DNA of 64,000 bases from Pseudonocardia hierapolitana (lineage in GTDB: Bacteria; Actinomycetota; Actinomycetes; Mycobacteriales; Pseudonocardiaceae): positions 8,680,001 through 8,744,000 of the forward strand of contig NZ_VIWU01000001.1 of assembly GCF_007994075.1 (NCBI RefSeq), written 5' to 3'. The notes beneath the pieces were generated by a model. That model was given only the letters and a program-made list of their open reading frames with translations, made no database searches and was not told where the DNA came from. Both the position numbers and the translations under genes were made by a program. Of the stretch, positions 9,009 to 18,075 are shown piece by piece. Numbering within the stretch: the stretch's first letter is position 1; each line of letters starts with the position of its first letter.

Positions 9009-9356
9009 TCAGGGCTCGAGGTCGGCCTGGCCGGCCCGTTTGCGGCGGATGCGTTCGCGGGCGTCGTGGTCGCGCATCCGCTGCGGGTAGCCCACCAGCT
9101 GCACGTCGTAGACGGGCATCGCGAGCGAGCGGGCGAACTTGCGGGCCGCGGCGGGGTCGGCGACGCGCCGCCTCGTCCAGGCGCCGTGCTTGTCGACCAG
9201 CAGCAGCGTGGTCTCGGTGACCGTGGTCCGTGGTTCGACGAACCCCTCGACGCCCTCGTGCGCCGCGGCCCAGGCGCGCAGGTGCGCTAGCCCGTCCGTC
9301 GCGGACGGTCCGCGCGAGCCGATCCGACCCTTCGTCAGCCTTGCCAGCAGGCCCAT
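9009..9356 (-). CDS. Conserved actinobacterial protein of unknown function
   Basis: A 115-residue soluble protein. It has the conserved order seen in short actinobacterial proteins of this neighbourhood: HLRAWAAAHEGVEGFVEPRT, TVTETTLLLVDKHGAWTRRR, and PVYDVQLVGYPQRMRDHD at the C-terminus followed by a basic tail. No catalytic motif is visible and the function is unknown. ATG 9356 is chosen because GGAGG lies 8 bases upstream; a GTG at 9365 is too close to that site. It diverges from lpd, and its 3' end touches the 22-base repeat array. Confidence 0.75.
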   Translation of the reverse strand: MGLLARLTKGRIGSRGPSATDGLAHLRAWAAAHEGVEGFVEPRTTVTETTLLLVDKHGAWTRRRVADPAAARKFARSLAMPVYDVQLVGYPQRMRDHDARERIRRKRAGQADLEP

Positions 9357-9511
9357 CCGACCCACCTCCCGTTCGGCTCAACGCATGATGCCGGTGATTC
9401 GCTCCCGGGCCACCAGGCGCCGCGCCCGGCACCGGCGGATGACAAGATGGCTGCGGCGGCGTGACATGCCGCGTCCACATCCGTGGCAGCCGATCGGTAG
9501 GGAGTACTCAC

Positions 9512-10894
9512 GTGCCCGAGCACAACGCGGACCTGGTCGTTCTCGGCGGGGGTTCGGGCGGCTACGCCGCCGCGCTGCGCGCCGCCGAGCTGGGCATGTC
9601 CGTGGTGCTGGTGGAGCGCGACAAGCTGGGCGGCACCTGCCTGCACTACGGCTGCATCCCCACCAAGGCGCTGCTGCACGCCGCGGAGGTGGCCGACGCC
9701 GCCCGCGAGGGCGACAAGATCGGTGTGAAGAGCTCCCTCGCCGGCATCGACATGGCCGGCGTCAACGGCTACAAGGACGGCGTCGTCGCCCGGCTCTACA
9801 AGGGACTGCAGGGTCTCGTGAAGTCCCGCAAGATCAACCTCGTGGAGGGCACGGGGCGGTTCGAGGGCCCCAACGCCGTGGTCGTCGGTGATGATCGTTA
9901 CGTCGGCCGGAACGTGGTGCTCGCCACCGGCAGCTACGCCAAGTCGCTCCCCGGGCTCGACATCGGCGGCCGGATCATCACCAGCAACGAGGCCATCCAC
10001 CTCGACTCCGTGCCCAACCGGGTGGTGGTGCTCGGCGGCGGCGTGATCGGCGTCGAGTTCGCGTCGGTGTTCCGCAGCTTCGGCGCCGAGGTCACCATCG
10101 TCGAGGCGCTGCCGCGCCTGGTACCCGCCGAGGACGAGTTCTCCTCCAAGCAGCTCGAGCGCGCGTTCCGCCGCCGCAAGATCGCGTTCAAGACGGGCGT
10201 GAAGTTCACCGGCGCCAAGCAGACCGAGGAGTCCGTCACCGTCTCGCTGGAGTCCGGCGAGGAGATCGAGGCCGACGTGCTGCTCGTCGCCGTCGGCCGG
10301 GGCCCGAACACCGCGGGCCACGGCTACGAGGAGGCCGGCATCGCCATTGAGCGCGGGTTCGTGCTCGCCGACGACCGGCTGCGCACGAACCTGCAGAACG
10401 TGTACGCCCTCGGTGACATCGTCCCCGGCCTCCAGCTCGCCCACCGCGGCTTCCAGCAGGGCATCTTCGTCGCCGAGGAGATCGCGGGGCTCGCCCCGGC
10501 GCCGATCGACGAGGCCGGGATCCCGCGCGTCACCTACTGCGAGCCCGAGGTCGCGTCGGTCGGGCTCACCGAGGCGCAGGCACGGGAGAAGCACGGCGAC
10601 ATCCAGACGCTCGTCTACGACCTCGCCGGCAACGGCAAGAGCCAGATCCTGCAGACCCAGGGCGCGATCAAGCTGGTCAAGGCAGGCGGTGAGGGCACGC
10701 CGGGCCCGGTCGTCGGGATCCACATGGTCGGCGCCCGTGTCGGCGAGCTCATCGGCGAGGCCCAGCTCGTCTACAACTGGGACGCCCAGGCCGAGGACGT
10801 CGCCGCGCTCGTGCACGCCCATCCCACCCAGAACGAGGCGTTCGGGGAAGCGCACCTCGCGCTCGCCGGAAAGCCGCTGCACAGCCACAGTTGA
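9512..10894 (+). CDS. lpd: Dihydrolipoamide dehydrogenase (E3)
   Basis: FAD enzyme that reoxidises dihydrolipoyl groups of 2-oxoacid dehydrogenases and the glycine cleavage system using NAD+. The 460-residue protein shows the FAD-binding motif [20 protein letters not shown], the redox disulfide in [17 protein letters not shown], the NAD-binding [16 protein letters not shown], and the C-terminal dimer-interface [10 protein letters not shown] with the catalytic His-Glu pair. GTG 9512 is used, with AGGGAG 7 to 8 bases upstream and the usual PEHNADLVV leader. The gene is 64 bases ahead of the E2 gene in the same direction, so E3 and E2 are probably made together. Confidence 0.96.
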   Translation: MPEHNADLVVLGGGSGGYAAALRAAELGMSVVLVERDKLGGTCLHYGCIPTKALLHAAEVADAAREGDKIGVKSSLAGIDMAGVNGYKDGVVARLYKGLQGLVKSRKINLVEGTGRFEGPNAVVVGDDRYVGRNVVLATGSYAKSLPGLDIGGRIITSNEAIHLDSVPNRVVVLGGGVIGVEFASVFRSFGAEVTIVEALPRLVPAEDEFSSKQLERAFRRRKIAFKTGVKFTGAKQTEESVTVSLESGEEIEADVLLVAVGRGPNTAGHGYEEAGIAIERGFVLADDRLRTNLQNVYALGDIVPGLQLAHRGFQQGIFVAEEIAGLAPAPIDEAGIPRVTYCEPEVASVGLTEAQAREKHGDIQTLVYDLAGNGKSQILQTQGAIKLVKAGGEGTPGPVVGIHMVGARVGELIGEAQLVYNWDAQAEDVAALVHAHPTQNEAFGEAHLALAGKPLHSHS

Positions 10895-10958
10895 TCTGCT
10901 GAGCCGCACGGCCCGGCCCCGATCCCCCGAACCGCAGAAAGAGGAGCTCCGACCCGAA

Positions 10959-12782
10959 ATGGCCTTCTCCGTCCAGATGCCCGCCCTCGGTGAGAGTGTC
11001 ACCGAGGGCACCGTCACCCGGTGGCTCAAGCAGGAGGGCGACCGGGTCGAAGTCGACGAGCCGCTGCTCGAGGTGTCCACCGACAAGGTCGACACCGAGA
11101 TCCCCTCGCCCGCCGCAGGCGTCCTGCAGCGCATCGTCGCGGGCGAGGACGAGACCGTCGAGGTCGGCGGCGAGCTCGCCGTGATCGGCGACGCCGACGA
11201 GGCGCCTGCCGGCGACTCCGGCGGCGACGTCGAGACGGTGGAGCCCACCGTCGACGCGCCCTCCGAGGAGGTGGCAGAGGCCGAGGAGCCGCAGGCACCC
11301 GCAGAGGCCCCCTCCGACCGGGACGAGCCCGCCCCTGCGCCGCAGGCTGCCACCGCGCCTGCCGGCGAGGGCACCGCGGTGCGGATGCCCGAGCTCGGCG
11401 AGAGCGTCACCGAGGGCACCGTCACGCGGTGGCTCAAGCAGGTCGGCGACCGCGTCGAGGTCGACGAGCCGCTGCTCGAGGTGTCCACCGACAAGGTCGA
11501 CACCGAGATCCCCTCCCCCGTTGCCGGCACGCTGCTGGAGGTCACGGCGAACGAGGACGAGACGGTCGACGTGGGCGCGCAGCTCGCCGTCATCGGCGAG
11601 CCCGCGGCAGGCGGCCAGCAGGCCTCGGCCGCCGAGCCGGAACCGGCGCCCGAGCCCGAACCGGCCCCCGAGCCCGAGCCGGACCGCAAGCCGGAGCCGC
11701 AGGCACCGCAGGCCGAGGAGCGCCCGTCCGACGACGGCGCCGCGGCCGCGCCCGAGGCCGCCGCCGAACGCCCACAGCCGGAGGAGCCCCAGGACGACGG
11801 CGCGCGCGGCGGAGCACCGTACGTCACGCCGTTGGTGCGCAAGCTCGCCGCCGAACACGACGTGGACCTGTCCACGATCAGCGGCACCGGCGTCGGCGGC
11901 CGCATCCGCAAGCAGGACGTGCTGGCCGCGGCCGAGGCGAAGAAGCCCGCCCCGGAGCCCGCTGCCGCCCCCGCGGCCGCGCCGGCCGCGGCACCGTCGG
12001 CACCGGCCCCGTCCGGCGCGCCCGCGCGCCAGGTGCCACGACCGGCGGCGGGCGCCCCGGAGCCGGGCACCACGGTGAAGATGCCGCGCCTGCGCCAGCT
12101 CATCGCCCAGCGCATGACCGAGTCGCTGCGGGTCTCCGCACAGCTCACCACGGTGCAGGAGGTCGACGTCACGCGCATCGCCGCGTTGCGGGCCCGCGCC
12201 AAGGCCGAGTTCGAGCGGCGCGAGGGCGTCAAGTTGACGTTCCTGCCGTTCTTCGCGAAGGCCACCGTCGAGGCGCTCAAGGCGTTCCCGCAGGTCAACT
12301 CGTCGATCAACGAGGAGACCAAGGAGGTCACCTACCACGGGGCCGTGCACCTGGCCATCGCGGTGGACACCCCCCGCGGCCTGCTCGTGCCCGTGATCAA
12401 GAACGCCGAGGACCTCAACATCTCCGGGCTGGCCCGCAAGATCGCCGACGTCGCGCAGCGCACCCGCGACGCCAAGATCGGCCCCGACGAGCTGTCCGGC
12501 GGCACGTTCACGATCACCAACATCGGCAGCGCGGGCGCGCTGTTCGACACGCCGATCATCAACCAGCCGCAGGTCGCCATCCTCGGCACGGGCAAGATCA
12601 CCAAGCAGCCCACGGTCGTGACCGGCCCCGATGGTGACGACGTCATCGCCATCCGCTCGGTCTGCTACCTGCCGCTCACCTACGACCACCGGATCGTCGA
12701 CGGTGCCGACGCAGGGCGGTTCGTGAGCGCGATCAAGGCCCGCCTCGAGGAAGGCGCCTTCGAGACCGACCTGGGCCTGTAA
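10959..12782 (+). CDS. sucB: 2-oxoacid dehydrogenase E2 (dihydrolipoamide acyltransferase), two lipoyl domains
   Basis: E2 core of a 2-oxoacid dehydrogenase complex, equivalent to the mycobacterial DlaT shared by the pyruvate complex. The 607-residue product has two nearly identical lipoyl domains with DKVD lysines at residues 43 and 179, each followed by an Ala/Pro/Glu-rich linker. The E3/E1-binding domain ([20 protein letters not shown]) is near residue 287, and the catalytic domain runs from about 370 to the end with [14 protein letters not shown] near residue 575. ATG 10959 follows a GAGGAG site. The very high similarity of the two lipoyl domains even at DNA level suggests recent duplication or gene conversion. 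The substrate (succinyl or acetyl) cannot be fixed from sequence. Confidence 0.94.
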   Translation: MAFSVQMPALGESVTEGTVTRWLKQEGDRVEVDEPLLEVSTDKVDTEIPSPAAGVLQRIVAGEDETVEVGGELAVIGDADEAPAGDSGGDVETVEPTVDAPSEEVAEAEEPQAPAEAPSDRDEPAPAPQAATAPAGEGTAVRMPELGESVTEGTVTRWLKQVGDRVEVDEPLLEVSTDKVDTEIPSPVAGTLLEVTANEDETVDVGAQLAVIGEPAAGGQQASAAEPEPAPEPEPAPEPEPDRKPEPQAPQAEERPSDDGAAAAPEAAAERPQPEEPQDDGARGGAPYVTPLVRKLAAEHDVDLSTISGTGVGGRIRKQDVLAAAEAKKPAPEPAAAPAAAPAAAPSAPAPSGAPARQVPRPAAGAPEPGTTVKMPRLRQLIAQRMTESLRVSAQLTTVQEVDVTRIAALRARAKAEFERREGVKLTFLPFFAKATVEALKAFPQVNSSINEETKEVTYHGAVHLAIAVDTPRGLLVPVIKNAEDLNISGLARKIADVAQRTRDAKIGPDELSGGTFTITNIGSAGALFDTPIINQPQVAILGTGKITKQPTVVTGPDGDDVIAIRSVCYLPLTYDHRIVDGADAGRFVSAIKARLEEGAFETDLGL

Positions 12783-12786
12783 GGAG

Positions 12787-12831
12787 GTCGTGGGTGGATA
12801 CGCGTGCCCTGCACGCGTATCCACCCACGAC
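12787..12831. terminator. Perfect 20-bp inverted repeat after the E2 gene
   Basis: The arms 12787-12806 and 12812-12831 are perfectly complementary over 20 bases with a CCCTG loop, starting 5 bases after the E2 stop. No T-run follows, so if it is a terminator it is of the T-less type common in actinobacteria. The next gene starts 15 bases later, so the hairpin could also be an RNA-stabilising or attenuating element between the two genes. Confidence 0.75.
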
Positions 12832-12845
12832 GGCGGAGTGGTCGG

Positions 12846-13328
12846 GTGGAAGGCAAGAAGGGCGCGCTGCTCGGGTTCCTGGCCGCGCAGCGAGCCAGCG
12901 TGCTGGCGATCATCGACGGACTCGACGACGCCGCCCTCACCGGCAAGGTCCCGCCGCTGGGCTGGACCCCGCTCGGCATGGTCGAGCACCTCGAATACGC
13001 CGAGCGGCACTGGTTCCAGGAGGTCCTCACCGGGTCGGCCGAACCGCTGTCCTGGCCGGACGACGACCACACCCCGCTGAACACGCCGCGCCCGCCATCG
13101 GTGGTCTTCGCGTTCTACCGCGACCAGTGCCGGCGATCCGACGCCATCCTCGCCACGACGCCCCTCACCACGCCCGCGGTCGGCCGCCACGACGGCCCGG
13201 ACGCCGACGAGTTCGTCGATGCGCGCCGGATCGTGCTGCACATGATCGAGGAGACGGCCCGCCATGCCGGTCACCTCGACATCGGACGCGAGCTGATCGA
13301 CGGGAAGACGGGCCTCGGCCCCCGCTGA
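12846..13328 (+). CDS. DinB-superfamily (DUF664-type) metal-binding protein
   Basis: A 160-residue predicted four-helix protein. It has the spaced histidines of the DinB/DUF664 metal site: WTPLGMVEHLEYAERHWF in helix 2 and MIEETARHAGHLDIGRELIDG near the C-terminus, plus the helix-1 start LLGFLAAQRASVLAIIDGL. Related actinobacterial proteins include mycothiol-dependent transferases, but no specific reaction can be claimed. GTG 12846 is chosen because it is the first start after the perfect hairpin and gives the usual short leader; an ATG at 12804 would lie inside the hairpin. Confidence 0.8.
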   Translation: MEGKKGALLGFLAAQRASVLAIIDGLDDAALTGKVPPLGWTPLGMVEHLEYAERHWFQEVLTGSAEPLSWPDDDHTPLNTPRPPSVVFAFYRDQCRRSDAILATTPLTTPAVGRHDGPDADEFVDARRIVLHMIEETARHAGHLDIGRELIDGKTGLGPR

Positions 13329-13378
13329 CCCACGGCCACCGGTCGCAATCCCGGCCGGCTTCGGAGAGGATCTCCGCC

Positions 13379-14272
13379 GTGCGTGTCGTCGTCGCCGGTT
13401 CGTCCGGCCTCATCGGTACCGCCCTCGTCGCCGACCTCCGGCACGCGGGGCACGAGGTCCTGCGGCTCGTCCGGCGGGCGCCCGCCGCACCGGACGAACG
13501 CGGGTGGGACCCGCCCGCCGGCCGCATCGACGACGGCACGTTCGACGGCGTGGACGCCGTGGTCAACCTGGGCGGCGCCGGCATCGGTGACCGGCCGTGG
13601 AGCGGGGCGCGCAAGCAGCTGCTGCGCGACAGCCGCAACGTCCCCACCGAGGTGCTCGCGACGGCGGTCGCGCGGCACCGGGTTCCGACGCTGCTCAGCG
13701 CGTCGGGGGTGCACTTCTACGGCGACACCGGCTCCCGCGTCGTGGACGAGACGGCCCCGTCCGGCAGCGGGTTCCTCGCCGAGGTGTGCCGCGACTGGGA
13801 AGCCGCGACCGCACCGGCGGCCGCGGCCGGTTCCCGCGTGGTGCTGATGCGCTCGGCCGGCGTGCTGGCCCCGCACGGCGGACTACTGGGACGGCTGCGA
13901 CCGCTGTTCTCGCTGATGCTCGGCGCCCGGATCGGCACCGGTCGCCAGGCGTTCCCCTGGATCTCACTCGACGACGAGGTCGGGGCGATGCGGTTCCTGC
14001 TGGAGCACGACGAGGTGGCGGGGCCGGTGAACCTCGCCGGCCCGGAGCCCGCCACGAACGCCCAGTTCACCTCGGCGTTCGCCGAGGTGCTGCACCGCCC
14101 CGCGGCGTTCGTCGTGCCGGGGGCCGTGCTGCGCGGGGTGCTGGGGCAGCTCGCCGAGGAGCTCGTGCTCACCGGCCCGTTCGCCGTGCCGGCGGTGCTG
14201 CAGAAGCGCGGCTACCCCTTCCGGCACCTGACGGTCCGCGAGGCACTCCAGGCTGCGGTCGAGCGTCCCTGA
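13379..14272 (+). CDS. TIGR01777-family NAD-dependent epimerase / oxidoreductase
   Basis: A 297-residue extended short-chain dehydrogenase. The nucleotide site is VVVAGSSGLIGTALVADL at the N-terminus. Family hallmarks are VVNLGGAGIGDRPWSGARKQ, the LLSASGVHFYGD segment and, at the C-terminus, RGYPFRHLTVREALQAA, which is the DUF1731 tail of YfcH-like proteins. The physiological substrate is unknown. GTG 13379 follows GAGAGGA by 8 bases. In the conserved actinobacterial order this gene lies between the E2 gene and lipB, as here, although a TetR gene and a broken monooxygenase intervene. Confidence 0.9.
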   Translation: MRVVVAGSSGLIGTALVADLRHAGHEVLRLVRRAPAAPDERGWDPPAGRIDDGTFDGVDAVVNLGGAGIGDRPWSGARKQLLRDSRNVPTEVLATAVARHRVPTLLSASGVHFYGDTGSRVVDETAPSGSGFLAEVCRDWEAATAPAAAAGSRVVLMRSAGVLAPHGGLLGRLRPLFSLMLGARIGTGRQAFPWISLDDEVGAMRFLLEHDEVAGPVNLAGPEPATNAQFTSAFAEVLHRPAAFVVPGAVLRGVLGQLAEELVLTGPFAVPAVLQKRGYPFRHLTVREALQAAVERP

Positions 14273-14313
14273 AACCTGCGCAGCGCGCAAACTTGCGTGG
14301 CGCGCAGGTTTTT
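14272..14313. terminator. Inverted repeat with T-run, terminator and/or TetR operator
   Basis: AAACCTGCGC (14272-14281) and GCGCAGGTTT (14302-14311) are perfect complements, followed by a run of Ts. The internal segment also contains a near-palindrome around GCGCAAACTTGCG. It begins at the epimerase stop and ends 16 bases before the TetR ATG, so it fits a rho-independent terminator for the epimerase and could also be the TetR autoregulatory site. Confidence 0.6.
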
Positions 14314-14328
14314 CGCTAGCCTCGTTCC

Positions 14329-14937
14329 ATGGCCGGGCTGCGCGAACGCAAGAAGCAGGAGACCCGTGCCGCACTCAGCTGGGCCGCGCTCCGCATGGCC
14401 GTCGAGCGCGGCCTGGCCGGCGTCACCGTGGACGAGATCGCCGCCGAGGCCGGCGTCTCCCCGCGCACGTTCAACAACTACTTCGCCAGCAAGTACGAAG
14501 CCATCGTGTGGCGGCACCTCGACCGCTTCACCAGGATCGCCGAGCAGCTGCGCACCCGCCCCACCACCGATCCGATCTGGACGGCGCTCACCGATGCCGT
14601 CCGAGCGGTGTTCGGGACTCCCGGCCCTGCCGAACCCGGCCCTCCGTCCGCATGGACCGCCGGCGTGCGGCTGCTGATCGAGCAGCCCGAACTGCGCGGC
14701 GAGTTCGTGAAGGCGGCCGCAGCGGCCGAACGCGAGCTCGCGGCGGCCGTGGCGGAGCGGACCGGCACCGATCCCGACCGGGACATGTACCCGCGGCTGG
14801 TCGCCGCCGCGGTCGGGACGGCCGTCCACGTCGCCAGCGAGCAGTGGCTGCGCGCCGATCCGCCGGTCGCGCTCGCCTCCCTGCTCGACGACGCACTGCG
14901 CCAGTTAGCGGCCGGCCTGCCGGACCCGCGCACCTAG
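14329..14937 (+). CDS. TetR-family transcriptional regulator
   Basis: A 202-residue regulator with an N-terminal helix-turn-helix: GLAGVTVDEIAAEAGVSPRT followed by FNNYFASKYEAIVWRHL, the standard TetR recognition-helix pattern. The C-terminal ligand domain is not assignable to a known sub-family, apart from loose similarity to MftR/acyl-CoA-type regulators that share the start ERKKQETRAAL. It lies directly ahead of the frameshifted flavin monooxygenase on the same strand (66-base gap) and likely regulated it. No clear Shine-Dalgarno sequence precedes the ATG, so the message could be leaderless. Confidence 0.88.
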   Translation: MAGLRERKKQETRAALSWAALRMAVERGLAGVTVDEIAAEAGVSPRTFNNYFASKYEAIVWRHLDRFTRIAEQLRTRPTTDPIWTALTDAVRAVFGTPGPAEPGPPSAWTAGVRLLIEQPELRGEFVKAAAAAERELAAAVAERTGTDPDRDMYPRLVAAAVGTAVHVASEQWLRADPPVALASLLDDALRQLAAGLPDPRT

Positions 14938-15003
14938 ATCCACATCCCGACCGAGCGTCCCGCGTCGGCGGGACGCCGAACCGTCCTGCCCCGAGGAGGG
15001 CTC

Positions 15004-16561
15004 ATGTCGTACGACGTCGTGATGGTCGGCGCCGGTCCCAACGGCTTGCTGATGGCGGGCGAGCTCGCGCTCGCCGGGGCCGACGCGGTGGTGCTGGAAC
15101 GCCTGCCGGAACCGTCCGCCCAACCCAAGGCGAACGGCCTGGTGGGCCGGGTCGTGGAGGCTCTCGACCGGCGGGGCCTCTACCAGCAGTTCAGCGGCCA
15201 GGACGGGCCGCCGCTGCCCGCGCCCACCTTCATGTTCGGGGCACTCCCGCTGGACCTCACCCGCCTCCCCGGCCACTCCGTCCACGCCCTGCCCATCCCG
15301 CAGCGGCGGATGGAGGAGCTGCTCGCGGAGCGGGCCGCCGCCTTCGGCGTCGGCATCCGGCGGGGGCACGAGGTCACCGCGGTCCGCCAGACCGCCGCCA
15401 CCGTCACGGTCGACGTGCTCGGCCCGGACGGTCCCTACCGGCTCGACGCCCGCTACCTGGTCGCAGCCGACGGCGGTACGAGCGGCATCCGCAAGCAGCT
15501 CGGCATCGGGTTCCCCGGGATCACCGACGACGGGTTCGTCTCCCGAGCGGGCCACGTCGGCATCACCGCCCCCGTGGCCGCGTCGGCGACCGGCGAGCTG
15601 GACGTGCCCGGCATCGGCCGCCTGGCCCCGGCGTCGTTCCTGCGCACCGAGTCCGGGCTCTATCGCATACGGGATGTTCGAGCCCGGCCACTACCGCGTG
15701 AGCGCGTTCGAGTGGGGCGAGACCGGCGTCGAGGACAGCGACGACATCCCCCTCGAGGAGCTGGCCGCCGCCCTGCACCGGGTACTCGGCACGGAGCTCC
15801 CCCTGACGCCGCCTCCGGGCGGGCGGCCCCACCACCTGCGGCGGCGAGTGGGGGTCAACTCCCGGCAGGCCGACCGCTACCGGTCCGGCCGCGTGTTCCT
15901 GGTCGGCGACGCGGCCCACGTGCACAGCGCCGTCGGAGGGCCTGGCCTCAACCTGGGCATGCAGGACGTGCTGAACCTGGGCTGGAAGCTCGCCGCCACC
16001 GTGCAGGGCTGGGCGCCGGGCGACCTGCTCGACACCTACGAGAGCGAGCGCCGCCCCGCCGGGGAGCGGGTGATCATGCACACCCGCGCCCAGAGCGCGC
16101 TGCTGGCCCCGGGCGCGAACACCACGGCACTGCGGTCGCTGCTCACGGAGCTGCTGGATGACACCACCACCCTGCGCCGCGTCGCAGACCTCATGGCGGG
16201 CGCCGACCTGGTGTACCCGACCCGGCTCGACGGCCCGACCCACCCGCTCACCGGCCGCTGGGCACCGGACCTGCCGCTGAGCGTCGACGGCCGGGACACA
16301 CGGGTGGCCGAGCTGCAGAGAGCCGCCCGCCCGGTCCTGCTCGACCTGGCGGGACGGGCGGATCTGACAGCCGCGGCGCACGGGTGGACCGACCGCGTCG
16401 ACATCGTGGCCGCCACGACCCCCGACCCGCCCGCCGACGCCCTGCTCCTGCGCCCCGACGGGTACGTCGCGTGGGCAGGTGAACGCGATGCGGAGGGGCT
16501 GCGACGGGCCCTGCGCGCGTGGTTCGGCGCGCCGGCCTTCTCCACGGCGGGGGTAGCGTGA
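15004..16561 (+). pseudogene. FAD-dependent aromatic monooxygenase, frameshifted
   Basis: PheA/TfdB-type flavin hydroxylase split over two frames. The first part (from ATG 15004) has the FAD motif VVMVGAGPNGLLMAGELALA and the RYLVAADGGTSGIRKQLG segment. The second part carries FLVGDAAHVHSAVGGPGLN and the C-terminal thioredoxin-like region. Removing one base near 15664 (a C between TAT and GCATACGGG) joins them as GLYAYGMFEPG, a natural sequence for this family, and gives one protein of about 518 residues. The rest of both halves is intact, so this is either a recent inactivating mutation or a sequencing error. The substrate is unknown. A TetR gene precedes it. Confidence 0.85.
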
Positions 16562-17307
16562 CCGGCATGGTGACCCGCTCCTGCCGCCGCAGCACCGAAC
16601 CCCTGCGGATCGACCGCCTCGGCACCGTCGAGTACCGCACCGCGTGGGACGTCCAGCGCGCCAACGCCGACGCCCGCCGCGCCGGCACCGGCCCTGACGT
16701 GCTGATGCTGCTGGAGCACCCCTCGGTCTACACGGCGGGCAAGCGCACCCGGCCCGAGGACCGCCCCACCGACGGCACCCCCGTCGTGGACGTCGACCGC
16801 GGCGGGCGGATCACCTGGCACGGACCAGGGCAGCTCGTCGGCTACCCGATCATCGGGCTGGCCGAGCCGCTCGACGTCGTCGACTTCGTGCGGCGCCTCG
16901 AGGAGGCCCTCATCCGGGTGGTGCACGACGCCGGGATCCCGACCGCGGGTCGCGTGGACGGGCGCAGCGGAGTCTGGCTGCCCGCCGGCGACCGCAGGCC
17001 CGAACGCAAGATCGCCGCCATCGGCGTGCGCGTGCAGGGCGGGGTCACCCTGCACGGTTTCGCCCTCAACTGCGAACCCGACCTCACCGCGTACGACCGG
17101 ATCGTGCCGTGCGGCATCACCGACGCGGGCGTCACGTCACTGGCAGCCGAGCTGGGCAGGCCGGTGCCGGTGTCCGAGATCGTCGACGTTGCGGGCGCGG
17201 CCGTCGAGGCGGTCCTCGACGGCACGCTGCCGGTGGCCGAGCACGCCGTGCCGCGCGCCGCCGCTCCGGCCGGGCTCGACCTGCGCCTGCACCCGGCGCT
17301 GCAGTAG
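16558..17307 (+). CDS. lipB: Octanoyl-[acyl carrier protein]:protein octanoyltransferase
   Basis: Transfers octanoate from acyl carrier protein to lipoyl domains, the first step of lipoate assembly, acting before LipA. The 249-residue product has [20 protein letters not shown], the [17 protein letters not shown] block, GRSGVWL, the KIAAIGVRV lysine segment and the [12 protein letters not shown] and [13 protein letters not shown] blocks with the catalytic cysteine. GTG 16558 overlaps the stop of the preceding pseudogene (GTGA); ATG 16567 is an alternative. Its targets include the E2 protein encoded 4 kb upstream and the glycine cleavage H protein. Confidence 0.94.
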   Translation: MTGMVTRSCRRSTEPLRIDRLGTVEYRTAWDVQRANADARRAGTGPDVLMLLEHPSVYTAGKRTRPEDRPTDGTPVVDVDRGGRITWHGPGQLVGYPIIGLAEPLDVVDFVRRLEEALIRVVHDAGIPTAGRVDGRSGVWLPAGDRRPERKIAAIGVRVQGGVTLHGFALNCEPDLTAYDRIVPCGITDAGVTSLAAELGRPVPVSEIVDVAGAAVEAVLDGTLPVAEHAVPRAAAPAGLDLRLHPALQ

Positions 17308-17324
17308 TCGGGAACTTGCGGTGA

Positions 17325-17519
17325 TCAGGCGCCCCGGTCGTCCGGGGCGCGGCCGTCCTCACCCCCGCGCTCGCGGCCCTTGCCCGCCGCGAACGCGATC
17401 CCGAAGGCGATCCCGATCGGGATCCCGAATGCCAGGTTGTCCATCATGAGCCCGATCGCGACCCCGAGCGGCAGGCCCAGCGCCAAGGAGCTCGCATCGA
17501 TCCACCCGTTGCGTCCCAT
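17325..17519 (-). CDS. Small two-helix membrane protein
   Basis: A 64-residue protein: short polar start MGRNGWID, then two glycine-rich hydrophobic helices (SLALGLPLGVAIGLMMD and FGIPIGIAFGIAFAAG), then a charged tail rich in Gly, Arg and Asp. No function is known; similar glycine-zipper membrane mini-proteins occur widely in actinobacteria. ATG 17519 is used because the longer open frame would run through the intergenic palindrome. It diverges from the ArsR-type regulator gene, and the two share a 64-base promoter region with a 14-base perfect palindrome. Confidence 0.7.
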   Translation of the reverse strand: MGRNGWIDASSLALGLPLGVAIGLMMDNLAFGIPIGIAFGIAFAAGKGRERGGEDGRAPDDRGA

Positions 17520-17540
17520 GCCGCCCGACCGTACCGGAAA

Positions 17541-17554
17541 TCCGTAATTACGGA
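17541..17554. promoter_or_regulatory. 14-base perfect palindrome, candidate ArsR-type operator
   Basis: TCCGTAATTACGGA lies midway between the divergent starts at 17519 and 17584. Its AT-rich centre stands out from the GC-rich surroundings, as expected for an operator overlapping a promoter. The adjacent regulator gene is the natural candidate for binding it. Confidence 0.65.
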
Positions 17555-17583
17555 GAAGCGGTGGCGGATGGCATGCTGATCGG

Positions 17584-18054
17584 ATGACCGACGACCGCGA
17601 CGTGCCGGAGCGGCTCGCCGAGCTCGAGCGCCGCGTCGCCGCGCTGGAGGGGGCGGGCGCACCGACCCGCAGCGAGCCGGGGACCGGCACCGTCCGCTAC
17701 GCGGGTGAGGTGCACCTGCACGGCGACGTCACGTGGGAGATCGCTCTCGACGCCGCCACGGCGCTCGACCTGGCCGACGAACCGCGCGTGGCCGTGCTGG
17801 CCGCGCTCGGACACCCGGCACGGGCCCGGATCGTCCGCAGCCTGCTGGCCGACGGCCCGCGCAGCACCTCCGCGCTGCAGGAGGCGGCCGAGCTGGCCTC
17901 GACCGGCCAGCTCTACCACCACCTGCGCACGCTCACCCACAGCGGCCTGGTCGAGCAGGACGGCCGCGGTTCGTACCGCGTGAACGCCCGCGCGGTGGTG
18001 CCCGTGCTCGTGCTGCTCACCGCGGCCGCGGACGTGGCGGGCCAGCTGCGCTAG
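17584..18054 (+). CDS. ArsR-type winged-helix regulator with N-terminal coiled coil
   Basis: A 156-residue regulator. Residues 8-25 (PERLAELERRVAALEG) look like a short coiled coil. The winged helix follows from about residue 70: VAVLAALGHPARARIVRSLL, the recognition part ASTGQLYHHLRTLTHSGLVE, and a wing ending QDGRGSYRVN. No metal-binding cysteine cluster is present, so it is not a classical metal sensor. It diverges from a small membrane protein gene over a perfect palindrome, suggesting it controls that gene and itself. Confidence 0.85.
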   Translation: MTDDRDVPERLAELERRVAALEGAGAPTRSEPGTGTVRYAGEVHLHGDVTWEIALDAATALDLADEPRVAVLAALGHPARARIVRSLLADGPRSTSALQEAAELASTGQLYHHLRTLTHSGLVEQDGRGSYRVNARAVVPVLVLLTAAADVAGQLR

Positions 18055-18075
18055 AGCTGCCGCGGTCGAGCCGGC

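Noticed and set aside
12804..12845. ATG start at 12804 for the DinB-like gene
   Set aside because: It lies within the perfect hairpin and adds a basic leader not seen in the family; GTG 12846 fits better.
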